From: Ophiostoma sp. CBS 140.51
Taxonomy: Eukaryota > Ascomycota > Sordariomycetes > Ophiostomatales > Ophiostomataceae
Direction of reading: 5' to 3'
Length of the DNA: 64,000 nt
Assembly (NCBI GenBank): GCA_029298735.1
Contig: JANSLP010000014.1
Location: forward strand, 1 to 64,000
Position numbers and translations under genes: made by a program. Each line of letters starts with the position of its first letter. Within the stretch, counting starts at the first letter, position 1. Shown here one piece after another: positions 21,299-33,057 of the stretch. The notes beneath the pieces are model-generated. The model ran no database searches. It saw nothing but the letters and a program-made list of their open reading frames with translations, and had not been told where the DNA came from.

Positions 21299-21444
21299 TA
21301 TATAATGTCGCTCTGCCCCCTTCCCTTTCTAAATTTTCTTTTCTCTTTTTTTTCCTCATGTCGACAATACTTCAGAGAATCATTTCTATAGTTATTGTCC
21401 TCTTCTTGGTTCCTAAAAAGAGCCACAGATCCCACCCGGGTTGA
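21299..21444 (+). other. Possible small transcription unit with 28-residue ORF
   Basis: A TATATAA sequence (21299-21305) is followed by a C/T-rich leader. An ATG at 21358 then opens a 28-residue frame, MSTILQRIISIVIVLFLVPK plus a short basic tail, ending at TGA 21442-21444. The predicted peptide has one hydrophobic helix. This arrangement resembles a fungal promoter and start, but nothing else supports translation, and chance cannot be excluded. Confidence 0.2.
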
Positions 21445-23859
21445 TGACTTTCATATCCTCGACTTGCCCATTTCTTCGCGAAAACGCTTCTTGGGGGATT
21501 AGCCTCCCCCATCTTTTGACCCTCGCTCTGCCTGCAAAGGCGGCGGCCCAGGAAGCTCAACAGAGAACGCGACTTGTCTTCGGATTTGTTGCCTCTTCTC
21601 TGGTTTCCAGGGCCCGTATTCAGAGGGTGGTGATGAGCTATACCCTGGACTGGAGGTCTTGTCTTGCTTTTGCGAGCGCTCTGCCAGGGTGGGTGTCGAT
21701 GGACGTCTGACCGGCCTTACTTTTTTCTTTTCTTTTTTTCATTGCACTCTTGAGCTTGCTCATGACGCGAGGGAAAATGTGTTCAGAGTTGGTTTCCTCG
21801 TCTTCTGGTTTGGATATTAGGGAAGATAGTCGTGGTTGCCGAAATGGAGATCTGACGTCGAGGAAGTGGTGCCTCGTGACTGCCGTAAAACCTATTTGAA
21901 ATAGACCTGTCTATTGTGTCCGTCTGCCTGTTCTGCCTGCTGCCGTGACTTATGCATCGTAGATTTGGAAATGAAGAGGGCAGCTGAAAACGAGTCATGC
22001 ATACCTATTTCCATCTAGGCCAAACCGTGTTCACTCAAAAGTCCATTCAACAGGCAGGCACGATATGCACCCAATTGTGCGTGCGATGAGCCGCCAAATC
22101 TCGATGGCCAAACCATTCAGGCAGGCAAGGTCACGTGCGCTTTGTTTTGCTGTGCCACCAGCCGCACCTTCCTTCACTCGCTTCACTGGGACCCGCCCGC
22201 GAAAAATTTTGCAGGCTCGCACGGACCATATGGCTGCCCCTGCCTAAAGTATCCAACCAGCAGACTGGCCACTACTATTTAAATGCGGCCTGGTGCCCGC
22301 ACCCTCCTCCAGCGTAGCTGGATTCTTTTCTTTTTCTTTTCCTCCTTTCTTCCCTATCCTAGTGCAAGGGCAGTACGCATTCAGTGAGGATTCGTCCGAG
22401 AGTGTGTTTTTGCTGGTTGAAAACTATACCTTGACCACTTCTATTGGGCCTCTGGCCCGGTAGGGAATTTTTGGCAAAAACACTTTGTCCTTATGGACGG
22501 AATCCTTTTCATTGCAGCCGTTTCTTGACGAAGCGACGCGAGGAAGAGTTGAGAGGGGCCATGATGGAACATGACAACAAGAAGACGAAAATAAGACTTC
22601 AAAACAAGATGATCATCACATAAAGAGGACGCCAAAACTATGCCTGCCGCCTGCTTACAGTGGCGAAAACAGAATATGTTGCGACGTGATAGGCGTGACC
22701 GACGCGTCGCAGCCTGACGTGACTACCCAGGCTGGTCGAGCTGACCTCTGCCGATCTGCCACGGCGTAGCATATGGGTCACCAGTTTATTGACAGCCTCA
22801 AGCGAGGGGGGATTGCTCAGTTGAGCTTACCTCTTAAGCTTGGACTTCAGTTTAGTCGACGTTCACGAAGAGCAATGCACCTTGCTTGACTGCCTTTAGG
22901 GCCTCATCTGTGTTTTACTTCTCTGCCACATCTGATGATGTGAAAACGTCACCCAGTAACAGCCGCCATTGCAGCACCTGTAATCTCGGTAAATAGTCGC
23001 GCTTGCCGTCCTCCGTAACTCGCACTAAACTGTTCAATCACGTCTGTAGATGTTTGGCACGTCTCCTGCCGCCGTCCTGCATCACGCAACATCCATCCAC
23101 GATGCGAAGTCACGTGCAGATGCCATCCCAACACATGGCACAGACTACCACCGTTTCATGCACAGTCTTGTCGCCGTGCATTGCCGTGACCTAGTAGACA
23201 ATCATTATCGCTTTTCTGATTCATGTCATGCCTGACAGCATGCCCTTCACGGTTTCATCCCAACAACAGACGTTGCCGTGGGTGTCTCGGCCATACAGAG
23301 TGTGCTTGTCGGCTTCCTCCGCCACCAGAAGAATCAGCGCCTTCTGTATCGATGTCAGATACATAGGTTCATAGGCTAGCCACTATCCACTGTGACATTG
23401 CGGAAGGTGCCAACGGCAAGCAGGCCGCACCTTACTCCGTCCCGAGCAAACAACGCAAGATGAGGCCTCGCTTGATGGTCTCACAAGGCGACAGCAATAG
23501 AGCCTCCTCAATCACATTCGTCTCAACGCCCATTCACAGCTCCTCGTTGTGACAAACCCAACAACTCGCTCTGTACTCTTGTAAATCCTCTCCGTATTGT
23601 ACCTAAAGCGAAACGGAGGAGTGAGGCCGCTGTTTCCTCCTCTGTGCTCCAGTGGTCGTTCTTTCTTCAGCAGGCAAGCACACAGCACGCAAAACGCCGC
23701 GGAAAATAGAGCGCCTGCGTCGTGCCTGCCCTCTCCGATTGGCTGCAACACGAAAACGGAGCGAAACTGATACCGTGTATACACTGTATTCGCACAGGTT
23801 CAGGTACACTGGTCGCCCGCACAACACACGTGCCTGAAAAGGTTTCTCTGGCCGTATGA

Positions 23860-25171
23860 CCAAGCCAGCGGCACACCACACCCTGCCTTCCTGCCCCAGA
23901 ACACGCCCACACCCCCCCTCCCTCCTCCTTCTTTCCTCCGCTGCTCGTCTTTTTCCAGCGCTGTCACCTCGCTCCTTCCTACCCTGTTCGCCCCCTGTGT
24001 GTGTTCTTCCGCCCACGCACTTCTCCTCACGCTCACGCCCACGGCCCCCCATTTCCCTCCCCCCTATGCTCCTTCCCACACTGCCAGACTGCCCTCCTCT
24101 TTCGCCCAGTTTCGCGTGCTCAGTCCACCGTCCACCACCTCCTTTCCTCGCTGCCGCCCGCCTCTCCTCTGCTCTTTCCCTGCCAAACAGCGGCCAGAAA
24201 GAGCGAAACTTAATCATCACTGACTTCATTTCCCCCTGCCATCTTTTTCTTCTCTTCCTCTCTTCGACATCTCCAGCCTCGATTCCTATCGGCCACCGCA
24301 GACAACGAGCGCACACCTTTCTGGCACCTTTCGCTCGATCCGCTGACCCTGCTGCCTCTGACCCGACGACTCCGATCGCCTTTTTTTCCTCGCATCGATT
24401 TTGTCGTGTCGCCACACAGTCCCGACGACGCAATTTTGCATTTTCTCTCCCTCCATCCTCACGATCACGACCATCACGACCACCGACGCATCAAAGACGA
24501 CGAGCGACAGGATTACATCGTCCGTCTCTCGATCAACATTTTCTCTGTTTTTGCATCACTTTCATTTCGACATACGGCCGCGATACGCCGTCTCCTCACG
24601 GCCGTTCATCGATTGATTTCGTAGTTTGTTCGGCATCGAAATACCCTCGGCCCCCAGAAATCCCAGAAGGGCGGACTTCCAGCGAAACAACGGACATTGC
24701 ATCCTCATCGCTCCATCCGTCGCCTTCGCATCTCTCGCGATCAATCCATCGAATCGCGTGCTCCTTTTTTCTCGTCGCCATCGAAATCCGAGGTCGTACC
24801 AGCGCCTCCCAACCGCTCCATCTGGCGCTGTTGTTGTAGTCGGCCGTCCGCCTCTCCGGCGTGGCGATTGCGCACTGTCGCTCACATCGCTCCATCGCTC
24901 TTCGTCTTCGTCTTGCTTCATCGCTGATTCTGTCGCTTTGTCGCTCCTCGAGTCTTTGAGTCGTTGAGTTTTTGTTTTGGACCATTCGACTCTTGTTGGT
25001 CGTCTCGCTCTTCCCCCTTTTACCTTTCTTCCTTTGTCTGTGATTGATTGCGGCTTTGTCGCGTATCTCTCTCGACTTGCCATAGCCGGACTCTAGTTCG
25101 ACGCATTGCACGCAACACGCACAACGTTCGAAACACTGCGCAACGCTTGCAACCCTTCGTCTCTCACAGCC
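23860..25171 (+). promoter_or_regulatory. C/T-rich promoter and leader of MED19
   Basis: Two long pyrimidine-rich blocks (about 23870-24260 and 24420-25060) precede the MED19 ATG. They probably include the promoter and a long 5' leader. Exact transcription starts cannot be read from the sequence. Confidence 0.4.
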
Positions 25172-26509
25172 ATGTCCTTCCATCCTCAGACCCCGCAGAG
25201 TCCCTCCCAGTTCTCCCCGATCACCTCCGACCCGCTGTCCGGAACATCAAACGCGTCGGTCGTGACCACCACCAATTCCATCAACACCAACGTCCACGGC
25301 AGCGGCTCCTTCTCGTCAACTTCAGCCGCCACGCCATCCACCCTGCCGACGCCCGCTCACAGCGTTAACGGTTCCGGCTTCGGTTCCTCCGCTGACGCCG
25401 CCCACGGCATGAGCCCTGGCAGCGACTCTCCGCACAAACGGAAACGCCTACTCGACGACGCAGGCGACAACAGCCACGGGCCAAAGAAAGTCCATATGGA
25501 GGGCCAACAGCGGCTAGACTTTGAGGCCTTGCACCAAGATGTCGGAGAGAAGTATCTTGTTTGCAAAACGCGTAAGACTCTCCTTCCCTTCTCTTTTCCT
25601 TCTCTTTCCCCCCTCCCGTTTATATTCCCTTCCTCGTTCCCGTATCAAGCGATACTTTCTCCTTCACAAGTACACGTCCCTCTTGTTATGTCATTGAAAC
25701 ATACAGAAAAAGAAAGACTTTAAGAGACTTGTGTTAACGCTGGGCTACAAACAGCTCATCGGCCATCATATCCTCCGCTATCGGAAGACCTTTTCGCCAT
25801 GTTCAACCTGACCGGCATTGCCGCCGAGGTCGCACGAACCCTACCCAACGGCGAGAAAAATGCTATGCGCAAAACCTACAAGGGATATATGAAGAAGCTG
25901 GGCGTGTCCGGCCACTTTGAACCGATAAAACGGGAAGAGAACGATGAGAGCGATTTCATGCGCCTTATCACCGAGGCCGACGATTCCTGGCAAGCACGAC
26001 AGGTCAAGACAAAAGACATACATTCCGGCCTGCTCCCCGACGTTGAGGCTGATTTGCGCTCGGCCATGACTATGAATAAGGGTCCCATCAACAAGTCGGT
26101 TTGGGATAGCTCGGTGCTTGGCGACCTCGCCCCGGAGAAACTCGCCTCTATTGGGGCACGGCCGTCGTCCGTTCGCGGTACTGCGCCCAACACACCGCTC
26201 CACCCGGCCGTTGCGCGGTCCAAGGTGCAGCAGCCGCTTTCTGTAGGTGGTGGTGTCAGTGGTGCAGCCGGTCTTGACCCGTCACGGCCGCGCCGTGTCA
26301 ACAAGAAGCGGAGCTATGGTGACAACAGCTTCGAAGGCTACGGTGAGGGATTCCCCGATGACGACGGCGGTGACAATGGCGGCTACTCCACGGGTGAGGG
26401 CGACGGTCCGAGCCACAAGCGGAGGAAGAAGAACGGTACACCCACGGCTCAGTACAACTCCGGTCCCGTCCGCCAGCAGAGCTACGGCCCGGGCATGGTC
26501 GGCGCCTAG
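25172..26509 (+). CDS. med19: Mediator complex subunit 19 (Med19/Rox3)
   Basis: Two exons, 25172-25571 and 25755-26509, give 384 residues. The intron has donor GTAAGA and acceptor AACAG and joins EKYLVCKT to [20 protein letters not shown] in frame, a continuous match to the fungal Med19 core. That core continues [20 protein letters not shown] and [14 protein letters not shown]. The N-terminal 100 residues are Ser/Thr/Pro-rich, then KRKRL and the conserved helix before the intron. The C-terminus is basic and glycine-rich ([27 protein letters not shown]). Med19 is a middle/head-module subunit linking Mediator to RNA polymerase II and to regulators, in the nucleus. The ATG at 25172 is the first in frame. 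Confidence 0.93.
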
Positions 26510-29500
26510 AAGGCAAGGTTGAGGAACAGATAAGAATCATTGTCTGTTATCAATAATCAGCGTCCAGACACGCCTTAGCTGTGCGAAAGACGCTCGCCGG
26601 GCATCTTCTATGTTGCTAAGATGGAGGTCGCCAACATCCCTTTTAAGATCGAGAAAGGGATACGCACATATCGTGCCATGTCCTGATCTGGGGGGGGGGG
26701 GTAATGTCGCCTCACCACTTTGGCTGCCATCGTGCGGCATGGCCCTGACATTCGTTGCACGATTACTTCCCAGCTCCAGATGATTCTGAGTTTACCTCAA
26801 CGTCGTCATGTTCGTTCACAACACATCCCAAAGATCGCTTTGGCCTGTCAGCTACGGTGGGCTCCTGATGCAATACAACTTGCACCCGCATCCCGATGCC
26901 GCACCAACCGCAGGGCAGTCCATAAGCGACGTCCTCGACTTGCTCCCTCTTTGGTGTCGTTTTCTCTCGGCCACTCGCCGATACCTTCGTTTGACATTGT
27001 CCGAAGGTTTTCCACCTATCATACATTTTGATACAATTTTTTTCGATCGTCTATTATTATCATCATTTCGTTGTTTGGATTCTTTACAGCAAGGCGTTGG
27101 GGCAAAAACTTTTCACACTTATCCTACATTACATTTGCACATATCTTCTTTATTCGGTTCTCTTTTAACTCGCTTTGTTTACTCGGCTTCGGGGGCATAC
27201 CTTTCTTTACTTTTACTGTTGCTTTATTTATTTTCTATTATATCATATTGACCTTCGTCCTCTCTTATCGACCACCTGCCAGAAAAGGGAATGGTCCGTC
27301 AGAGAACGGCGGGGAGTTTGCGAGTGTTTTATCTCTTTGCTTCTGTCTCCTACGACGCGGTGGGAATTCGCCCAACAAAAAAAAATACACAACGCGACCC
27401 TCGGCAAGCAAGGCAGGCAGTCCGGGGGGTCCAGACTATCAGGCTTTTTTGGTGGTTTTTTTTCTTTTGAATGACGGACACGGCCAAATGAGGCAAGGTT
27501 ATCAAAATGGGGAACCAGGATGATGTTGTTGTTTTCTGTTTTCTGCTTTCTATTTGTTGTTGCTTTCTCGCAATGTCCTCGGTTTTGTTTCTTCTTGCCT
27601 TGTTTTGCACTGTTCCGTTTCGATGGGCAGAACGCCCCTTTTTGCTTTTTTTTTTCTATTTTTTTTATTTACTCAGAGGCGAACCAAACACGCCGTCGTC
27701 GTACTGTCCCTGACTTTTTTTTTTACAACTGTTCACACAGTCGTTCCCTACCTCTCATGTGGCATAGGCAACGCGAAATAAGAATGACACAAAAAAATTT
27801 CAAACCAAGCTTCTGACATATAACAATTCCTTATTGTGAATCGCGTGAGCCGTGCTGTAAACGTGGCCCTTGGTGAGATGGGTGAGATGCTGCTCTTGAG
27901 CTCGCGTGTGTAGTTCGAGGTTTGGTGGTTGGATGCGTAGTGGTTGGCATCGGTGAAATATCGTGACGTTAACATATATCTCATTATGGGCTGAGATGCT
28001 GCTCTTGTAATGCTTATCTACTGTAGGCAAGTCGAATGATCATGAGTAGCGGTGTGTATGGTCTTATGTAAGGGTGGTAGAACAATTCTGAATTGTAGGT
28101 TGACTCCTTTTCTTATTTATAGTTGGATGATGTTGAATTGTCTATAAACTGAAATAAACACGTAAAATGTATTCGTACAAAATCATAATAAATACAATTC
28201 AGTCCTGGAAAATCGCTGAAATTCCGAATAAAATCGCAAAACGCTCAATAACTGCCAAAAAATAGAAGATTTCATATACCTCGATATAAACTGATCTCGA
28301 CGAGAGTATTTTATGGTTGACCGCTGAGACTGTCATTTTCTGCTAGTGGATCATCCGACAATCGTCCCGCTCACGATATTCCGAGGGTACCTAACGGGGC
28401 CGCTCTGAAAACCAAGACACGTGATCTCAAATGTGACAGGAACTTGCACTGGAAAAGGTCCTAGGTCCGTTTTTCATCAGGCCCAGTTCTTTTCATTTCG
28501 TCGTCCGGTGGGATGCATTTGTCGATGATTTGGCAATGCTCCTATTTGAACTTCCGTGTCGTCTATCTGCTTGTTTCTCTACGGCGAGGAACGACCAAAC
28601 GGGAAAAAGGGACGTACGCCGAAGAGAAAGACGTCGAGCTCCTTGTTTAAGATCACATCTTTGGCTCTTTTACTTCCACTTTACACCACGAGTAACCCGT
28701 TTGAACAGCACGTTAATCACAGGTAGGCTATTCGCGGCAAGTCGTAGATTCAAACGAAATTGCTGGCAAGCCTCTATTCTTTACAATACGGAATTCAAAC
28801 AACCAGGACAGCTCACCATTCTATCACTGAGTTCGCACATGAGTTCGCACCGGCCTGCGTGGCTTTCACGACAATCAATGTTCAGAACGTCAAAATACTG
28901 GTTGACAATTTTCTTTCCTCTTCTGTCTTCGACTGTCTGAGAGACGATGATGTTCTGGAATATTGTCGATCCGGAGGGGTCCATCCGGCCATCGATGCCG
29001 ATCTCCCATTCCCAGAACAGAACGGACGAAACAGACCAGAACCAAAAATAAAACAGACAAGAGATCAACACCAACAGAGTCTCGCTAGCTTGTAGCTGGA
29101 TAGTGGGCAGAGCCAAATTTAAGCTGGCTCTGGCTAGGCTCCTGGTTCCTGGGCCAAGCCCTGGATTTTCGGACACGAAATGATCGTTGCGCGCTCTTAT
29201 TGATTCTGAGCGTTTGATTTTAGGATGAGACGCACAACGAACACGTAGCAATTATGAGTTTGCGCACTGGATATTAATATTTGTATATGTACGCTTTTTC
29301 TTCTTCTTGCCAGGCCTTTCTCTGGCCTGTGTTCTCAACCATGAGCAACACGAAATCAAAAGATGCAACAAAAACACCAAAGTCCCCTGCTAGTTCGCGT
29401 CTGAAACCGGGCCATTGCCTGAGTCTCTTGCAACGGTCTTTTTTTCTTTATTATTTTGGGTATTCTGACTGGGCGACTGGGCGTTGTTTGCCCGCCTTGT

Positions 29501-32220
29501 CCACCCACTGGCCACCAAAAGCCAGAGCCCGGGCCCGATGTGACCCTGCCCCTGGGCTTCAAGTCCCACCCAGCGAGAGATATTTTCAGCGCAATGATGG
29601 CCAGGCGTCGGGCGACGTCCGAGATGCAATAGAGACAAAGAGCAGATGCTCGGCAAATAAAATAAAACAAAAAAAATGAAAGGAACGGGCGGCGACGTGG
29701 CGGACAGACGACGCGCTGGGCACTAGATACTGAGTCTATCTGCGGTGCTATTTCTGTCTGCAGGCTTTATCGTATCATCGTGGAAGAGGGAGAAAAAGAA
29801 AACGACGCTTCTCCACTTGAAGACGAGCACATATTTTTTTCCAGCGTCCGCTTTCACTGTTTCCCAGGCGCCATACCTTAGAATCGGGCCAATGCTCGCC
29901 AAGAAGCCGCAAGTTCTCGTATCGAACGCGCGTACTTTTAGGGGCTTGAGACGAGCTGGCTGTTTTCAAACGACATTCCTTGAGGGTACGTTGTTGAAGA
30001 GAAGACGGACACGAGTATCGAAACATGGAGACAAAGACGGTCGAAGAAAGGGACAAAGGAAGAAAAGAGAAGTCAAAATGCGCGCACTCTGCAGGTACAC
30101 AGCACGGAATAAGCTGCGGCGGGTGCCTGAATCTGGCAATTTGGATGCAACCTGCAGCCAGAAGTGGGCAAGCAGCGGCTCTGCATTGCCTGAATGCAGA
30201 ACGAGGATGGGGGAAGAACGACGAATGATTGAAGAGGACGTGTTGAAAAGCAAAGCGAAGAAGGAAACAAAAGGAAACAAAAATAAAAAGAAAGAAAGCA
30301 ATCCATTTTCATTTCCAGGCCACCCGTCGCGTCAGCAACAACAGTAACAAGAGGGTCCTTTACCGCAGTGCATTATCATATTCCCTTTCCGTTTGTTGCT
30401 CTTCTTTTCTTCCCGCTTCCGCTGTTGTTTCTTGTCTCTCATTCGTGGTTTTCGTTTCCCATGTCCCTCGCCTTCCCGTCTCTCGTCCTCGTGGCAAGCC
30501 GTCGTGCAGCATCTCCCGTTCCACCACAGCGAGACTGACAGCAGAGCCCTCCTTTCTCTCGTTTTGTGTTCTGTCTCTCGCATGACCAGCCTGACCAGCC
30601 TACGAACCCAGCTTGGCTGTTCCGTCACCAGTCCTGCTCATCACTCGTCTTAATTTTTTCTCCTACCAAAAAACCCCAAAAACACACCCGCCGTCACACC
30701 AGAATACTCACCTGGACCCTGGCCGGGCCACTCTCCCATCTTGCCCGATCGTGTGGCGGTTGCTCAGGCCGCGCTGCCCTGGTGGGCTCCTTGGGCTTTT
30801 TGGTCTTGTCACGTCTCTCTGGCGGAGCAATAATTGAAGAGAATTGCACCGTCGTACCACGTCTGTTTGCAATGGCGCACAAGAGTACTTATTTTGGGAC
30901 AGAAATGACTGGGTGCCCCTGGTGTAATCAGAAAGTAATGTACACATCGTAGATTGTGCGTCGTATTGTCAACAAGGGGCTGCACAGAAAAGATACATGT
31001 GCCCAAAGTATCTTACATGCAGTTGATATGCGTCGATATGTGGCTGTCGTATCATAGCGCAAGACGCCATTTCTCGCTGCGTGCTTTTGTTCGTCCGCCT
31101 GGCTTCCGGCCAGTCGCACCTGCAGGTTGCGTGCCAATTGCTCTTGCCCCGTCCATAAAACTATATGTTTTCTTTTGCACTTTCCACGAGCCTGCATTTT
31201 GCATTTCTGTACCTTCTTGGCGGTCTGCACCCACCCTTTCCGCGTTCTTTCTTTCTTCTCGCGTCAAACGCAACTGCCCCACGAACGAAACAAAAAGAAA
31301 CAAAAAAAAGAAAAGAAACACATAGGACACACTGCCTCGTGCCTTCCTTCTGTATTTTCTGATGCCTTGGAGGTGGGACTCTCATATCGCCCACTGATTG
31401 GCCCATTTGTCCCCACGAGCGAGCCATGGTCCCTTCCCTCTTCATCGTCCTACCAAGCGAAATTGGAACGTTGGCCTGTGCCTTTTCTGCGTGTTCCTGC
31501 TGTCTTTGTGGCTGCCACCTTCCATAACATCCATCCCATGTCGGCAAGAACGTCTCCACCACGCTAGACCCATTCTTTCGTGGCCGAATACGACGCCAGA
31601 CCCTCCAGGCCCTGCTCGTCAGTATCAAATTTCCTTTTGTGCCCCCGTTGGTGGACTGGCCTCTTTCGCTCTTGCTATTTTCTTCGTCGACACACTCGTT
31701 TTCTTCTCGAGATGCCCCACCCTTCAGCGACTTTCCGGACCAGAAGCCCCACACTTCGACACTCCCGTAATAAAAATAAATCTTGGCTGGCAGGGACTGT
31801 GATGTCGCCCATTTGCAGGAACAGTTCAATTGAGGGCAGATGAGCGCTGTGTTTTGATTGTTTTTAAAGTCGTCCGGGCGCGATTGTGGTCGATGCGACG
31901 CAGGAATTGCGCTGTGTGGACCACGATTTGGTCCTGAAGAAAGCCCAGTTTTGTTTTGTTTCCCCCGACCCAACGCACCATTCGCACTTTCCTGCACATC
32001 CACTCATCCACGCACCCACCCACACCACCTTCCTTCTGGGCATGCCTGTGTCTGTGTGCCTGCTTCTTTTTGCCGTGGGTGTCTCCCCATTCGCTGCTTC
32101 CCCTTTTTGCCTCTGGACAGTCGTGGTTTCCTCTTTTCCCTTTTGGTCATGAATTCCCCTTTCTCGATCTTCGTCGTCTCTCATCCTCTCGTGTTCTCCC
32201 CTTCTCCTCTTTCCCCTCCT
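26510..32220. other. Gene-poor intergenic region of 5.7 kb
   Basis: This contains the MED19 3' region, with an uninterrupted run of 12 G at 26690-26701, and AT-rich sequence around 28080-28320. There are many short frames and none with recognisable protein character. The longest minus-strand frame (31161-32003, 280 residues) is mostly compositional. A pair of 16-base direct repeats is listed separately. Confidence 0.45.
27883..28007. repeat. Direct repeat pair, 16 bp
   Basis: TGAGATGCTGCTCTTG occurs at 27883-27898 and again at 27992-28007, 109 bases apart, in non-coding DNA next to an AT-rich stretch. This could be a small duplication or the remnant of a mobile element. Confidence 0.6.
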
Positions 32221-33057
32221 CTCCTTGCCACCGCCCGTCAACCTTACGCAGTCCACCCCTATGAGCGAGATCCAGCGGCATCTCCTCTGACGATGAGGAG
32301 CTGGAGAGGGACGCCGACGAACGCAGACAACACCGCCGCAGCATAGCAGGAGCCGACGATCTTCAACATCGAGGCAAAACCGACATCGCGACATACCGAG
32401 TTGGATACTGGATCACGACAGCGACGACAACAGCATCAGCCAGTCTACGACGACGATCACGAGAATGGACTGCGCCAGCCGAGTCACTATCACCATTACC
32501 ATTACCTCACTCTCTGAATAACATCACATCCGCCGCTCGAGGCCTTCTCTCGTTTTACTTCATTTCGCCTTTTTCTGGCATCACGCTCTTTTTGGAACTT
32601 GAATTTTAAATATTCGATTCGGACTTTTCTTTGAGGCCTCTGCGAGGATTCTATTTACTTTTCAAACCTCTCTGGCATTGGCAAACAGACAGACGACGAC
32701 ATCTTGTCTCAACACTTCCATTTCGAATATACAGATAAACAAATCACTACAACTCCCAAACGCGGGAAAACAACTGCACTCTTTTTCTCTTGGGGAACCC
32801 CGGAACGGCAAACCCATCGACACTCTCTTCAACACTTTTTTACACACACGACAGTCGCTCGTTTTTCATTCATTCGCACAGTCCTTTGGTCACACGTTTC
32901 TCTTTTCCTTGTTTCGCCTTTTTTCGACCTCATTTTATAACTGCACTCGTATTTATTGTCGTATCTTCGTATCTTCTCACCCGCCACACGCAACAGAAAT
33001 ACACCTTTATATGGAAGCTAGGCACTCGTCTCGCCTGCTCCGCCACAAAATTTCACG
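32221..33057 (+). promoter_or_regulatory. Leader of the His-cluster membrane protein gene
   Basis: A C/T-rich block (about 32030-32225) is followed by an A/C/G-rich segment (about 32260-32510) with several short frames, then another pyrimidine-rich block up to the ATG at 33058. A short frame MSEIQRHLL starts at 32260. The order resembles a long 5' leader with upstream ORFs, or an unrecognised upstream exon. Confidence 0.35.

Larger units (their letters stand above)
20632..25171. other. Gene-poor intergenic region of 4.5 kb
   Basis: This holds the 3' region of the protease gene and the promoter of MED19. About 23860-24500 is extremely C/T-rich and produces long Pro/Ser-rich frames with no family character. 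No transposon, tRNA or rRNA was recognised. A possible TATA plus short ORF unit is listed separately. Confidence 0.5.

Noticed and set aside
23603..24839. Overlapping long frames on both strands (276 and 327 residues)
   Set aside because: Both follow an extreme C/T-rich tract upstream of MED19. The sequences are Pro/Ser-rich or Arg/Glu/Gly-rich without domain character.
26690..26701. Run of 12 guanines after MED19
   Set aside because: A single homopolymer is weak evidence for function and is prone to sequencing error.
31161..32003. 280-residue minus-strand frame
   Set aside because: It lies in low-complexity sequence with Arg/Lys/Glu runs, with no motif and no splice context.
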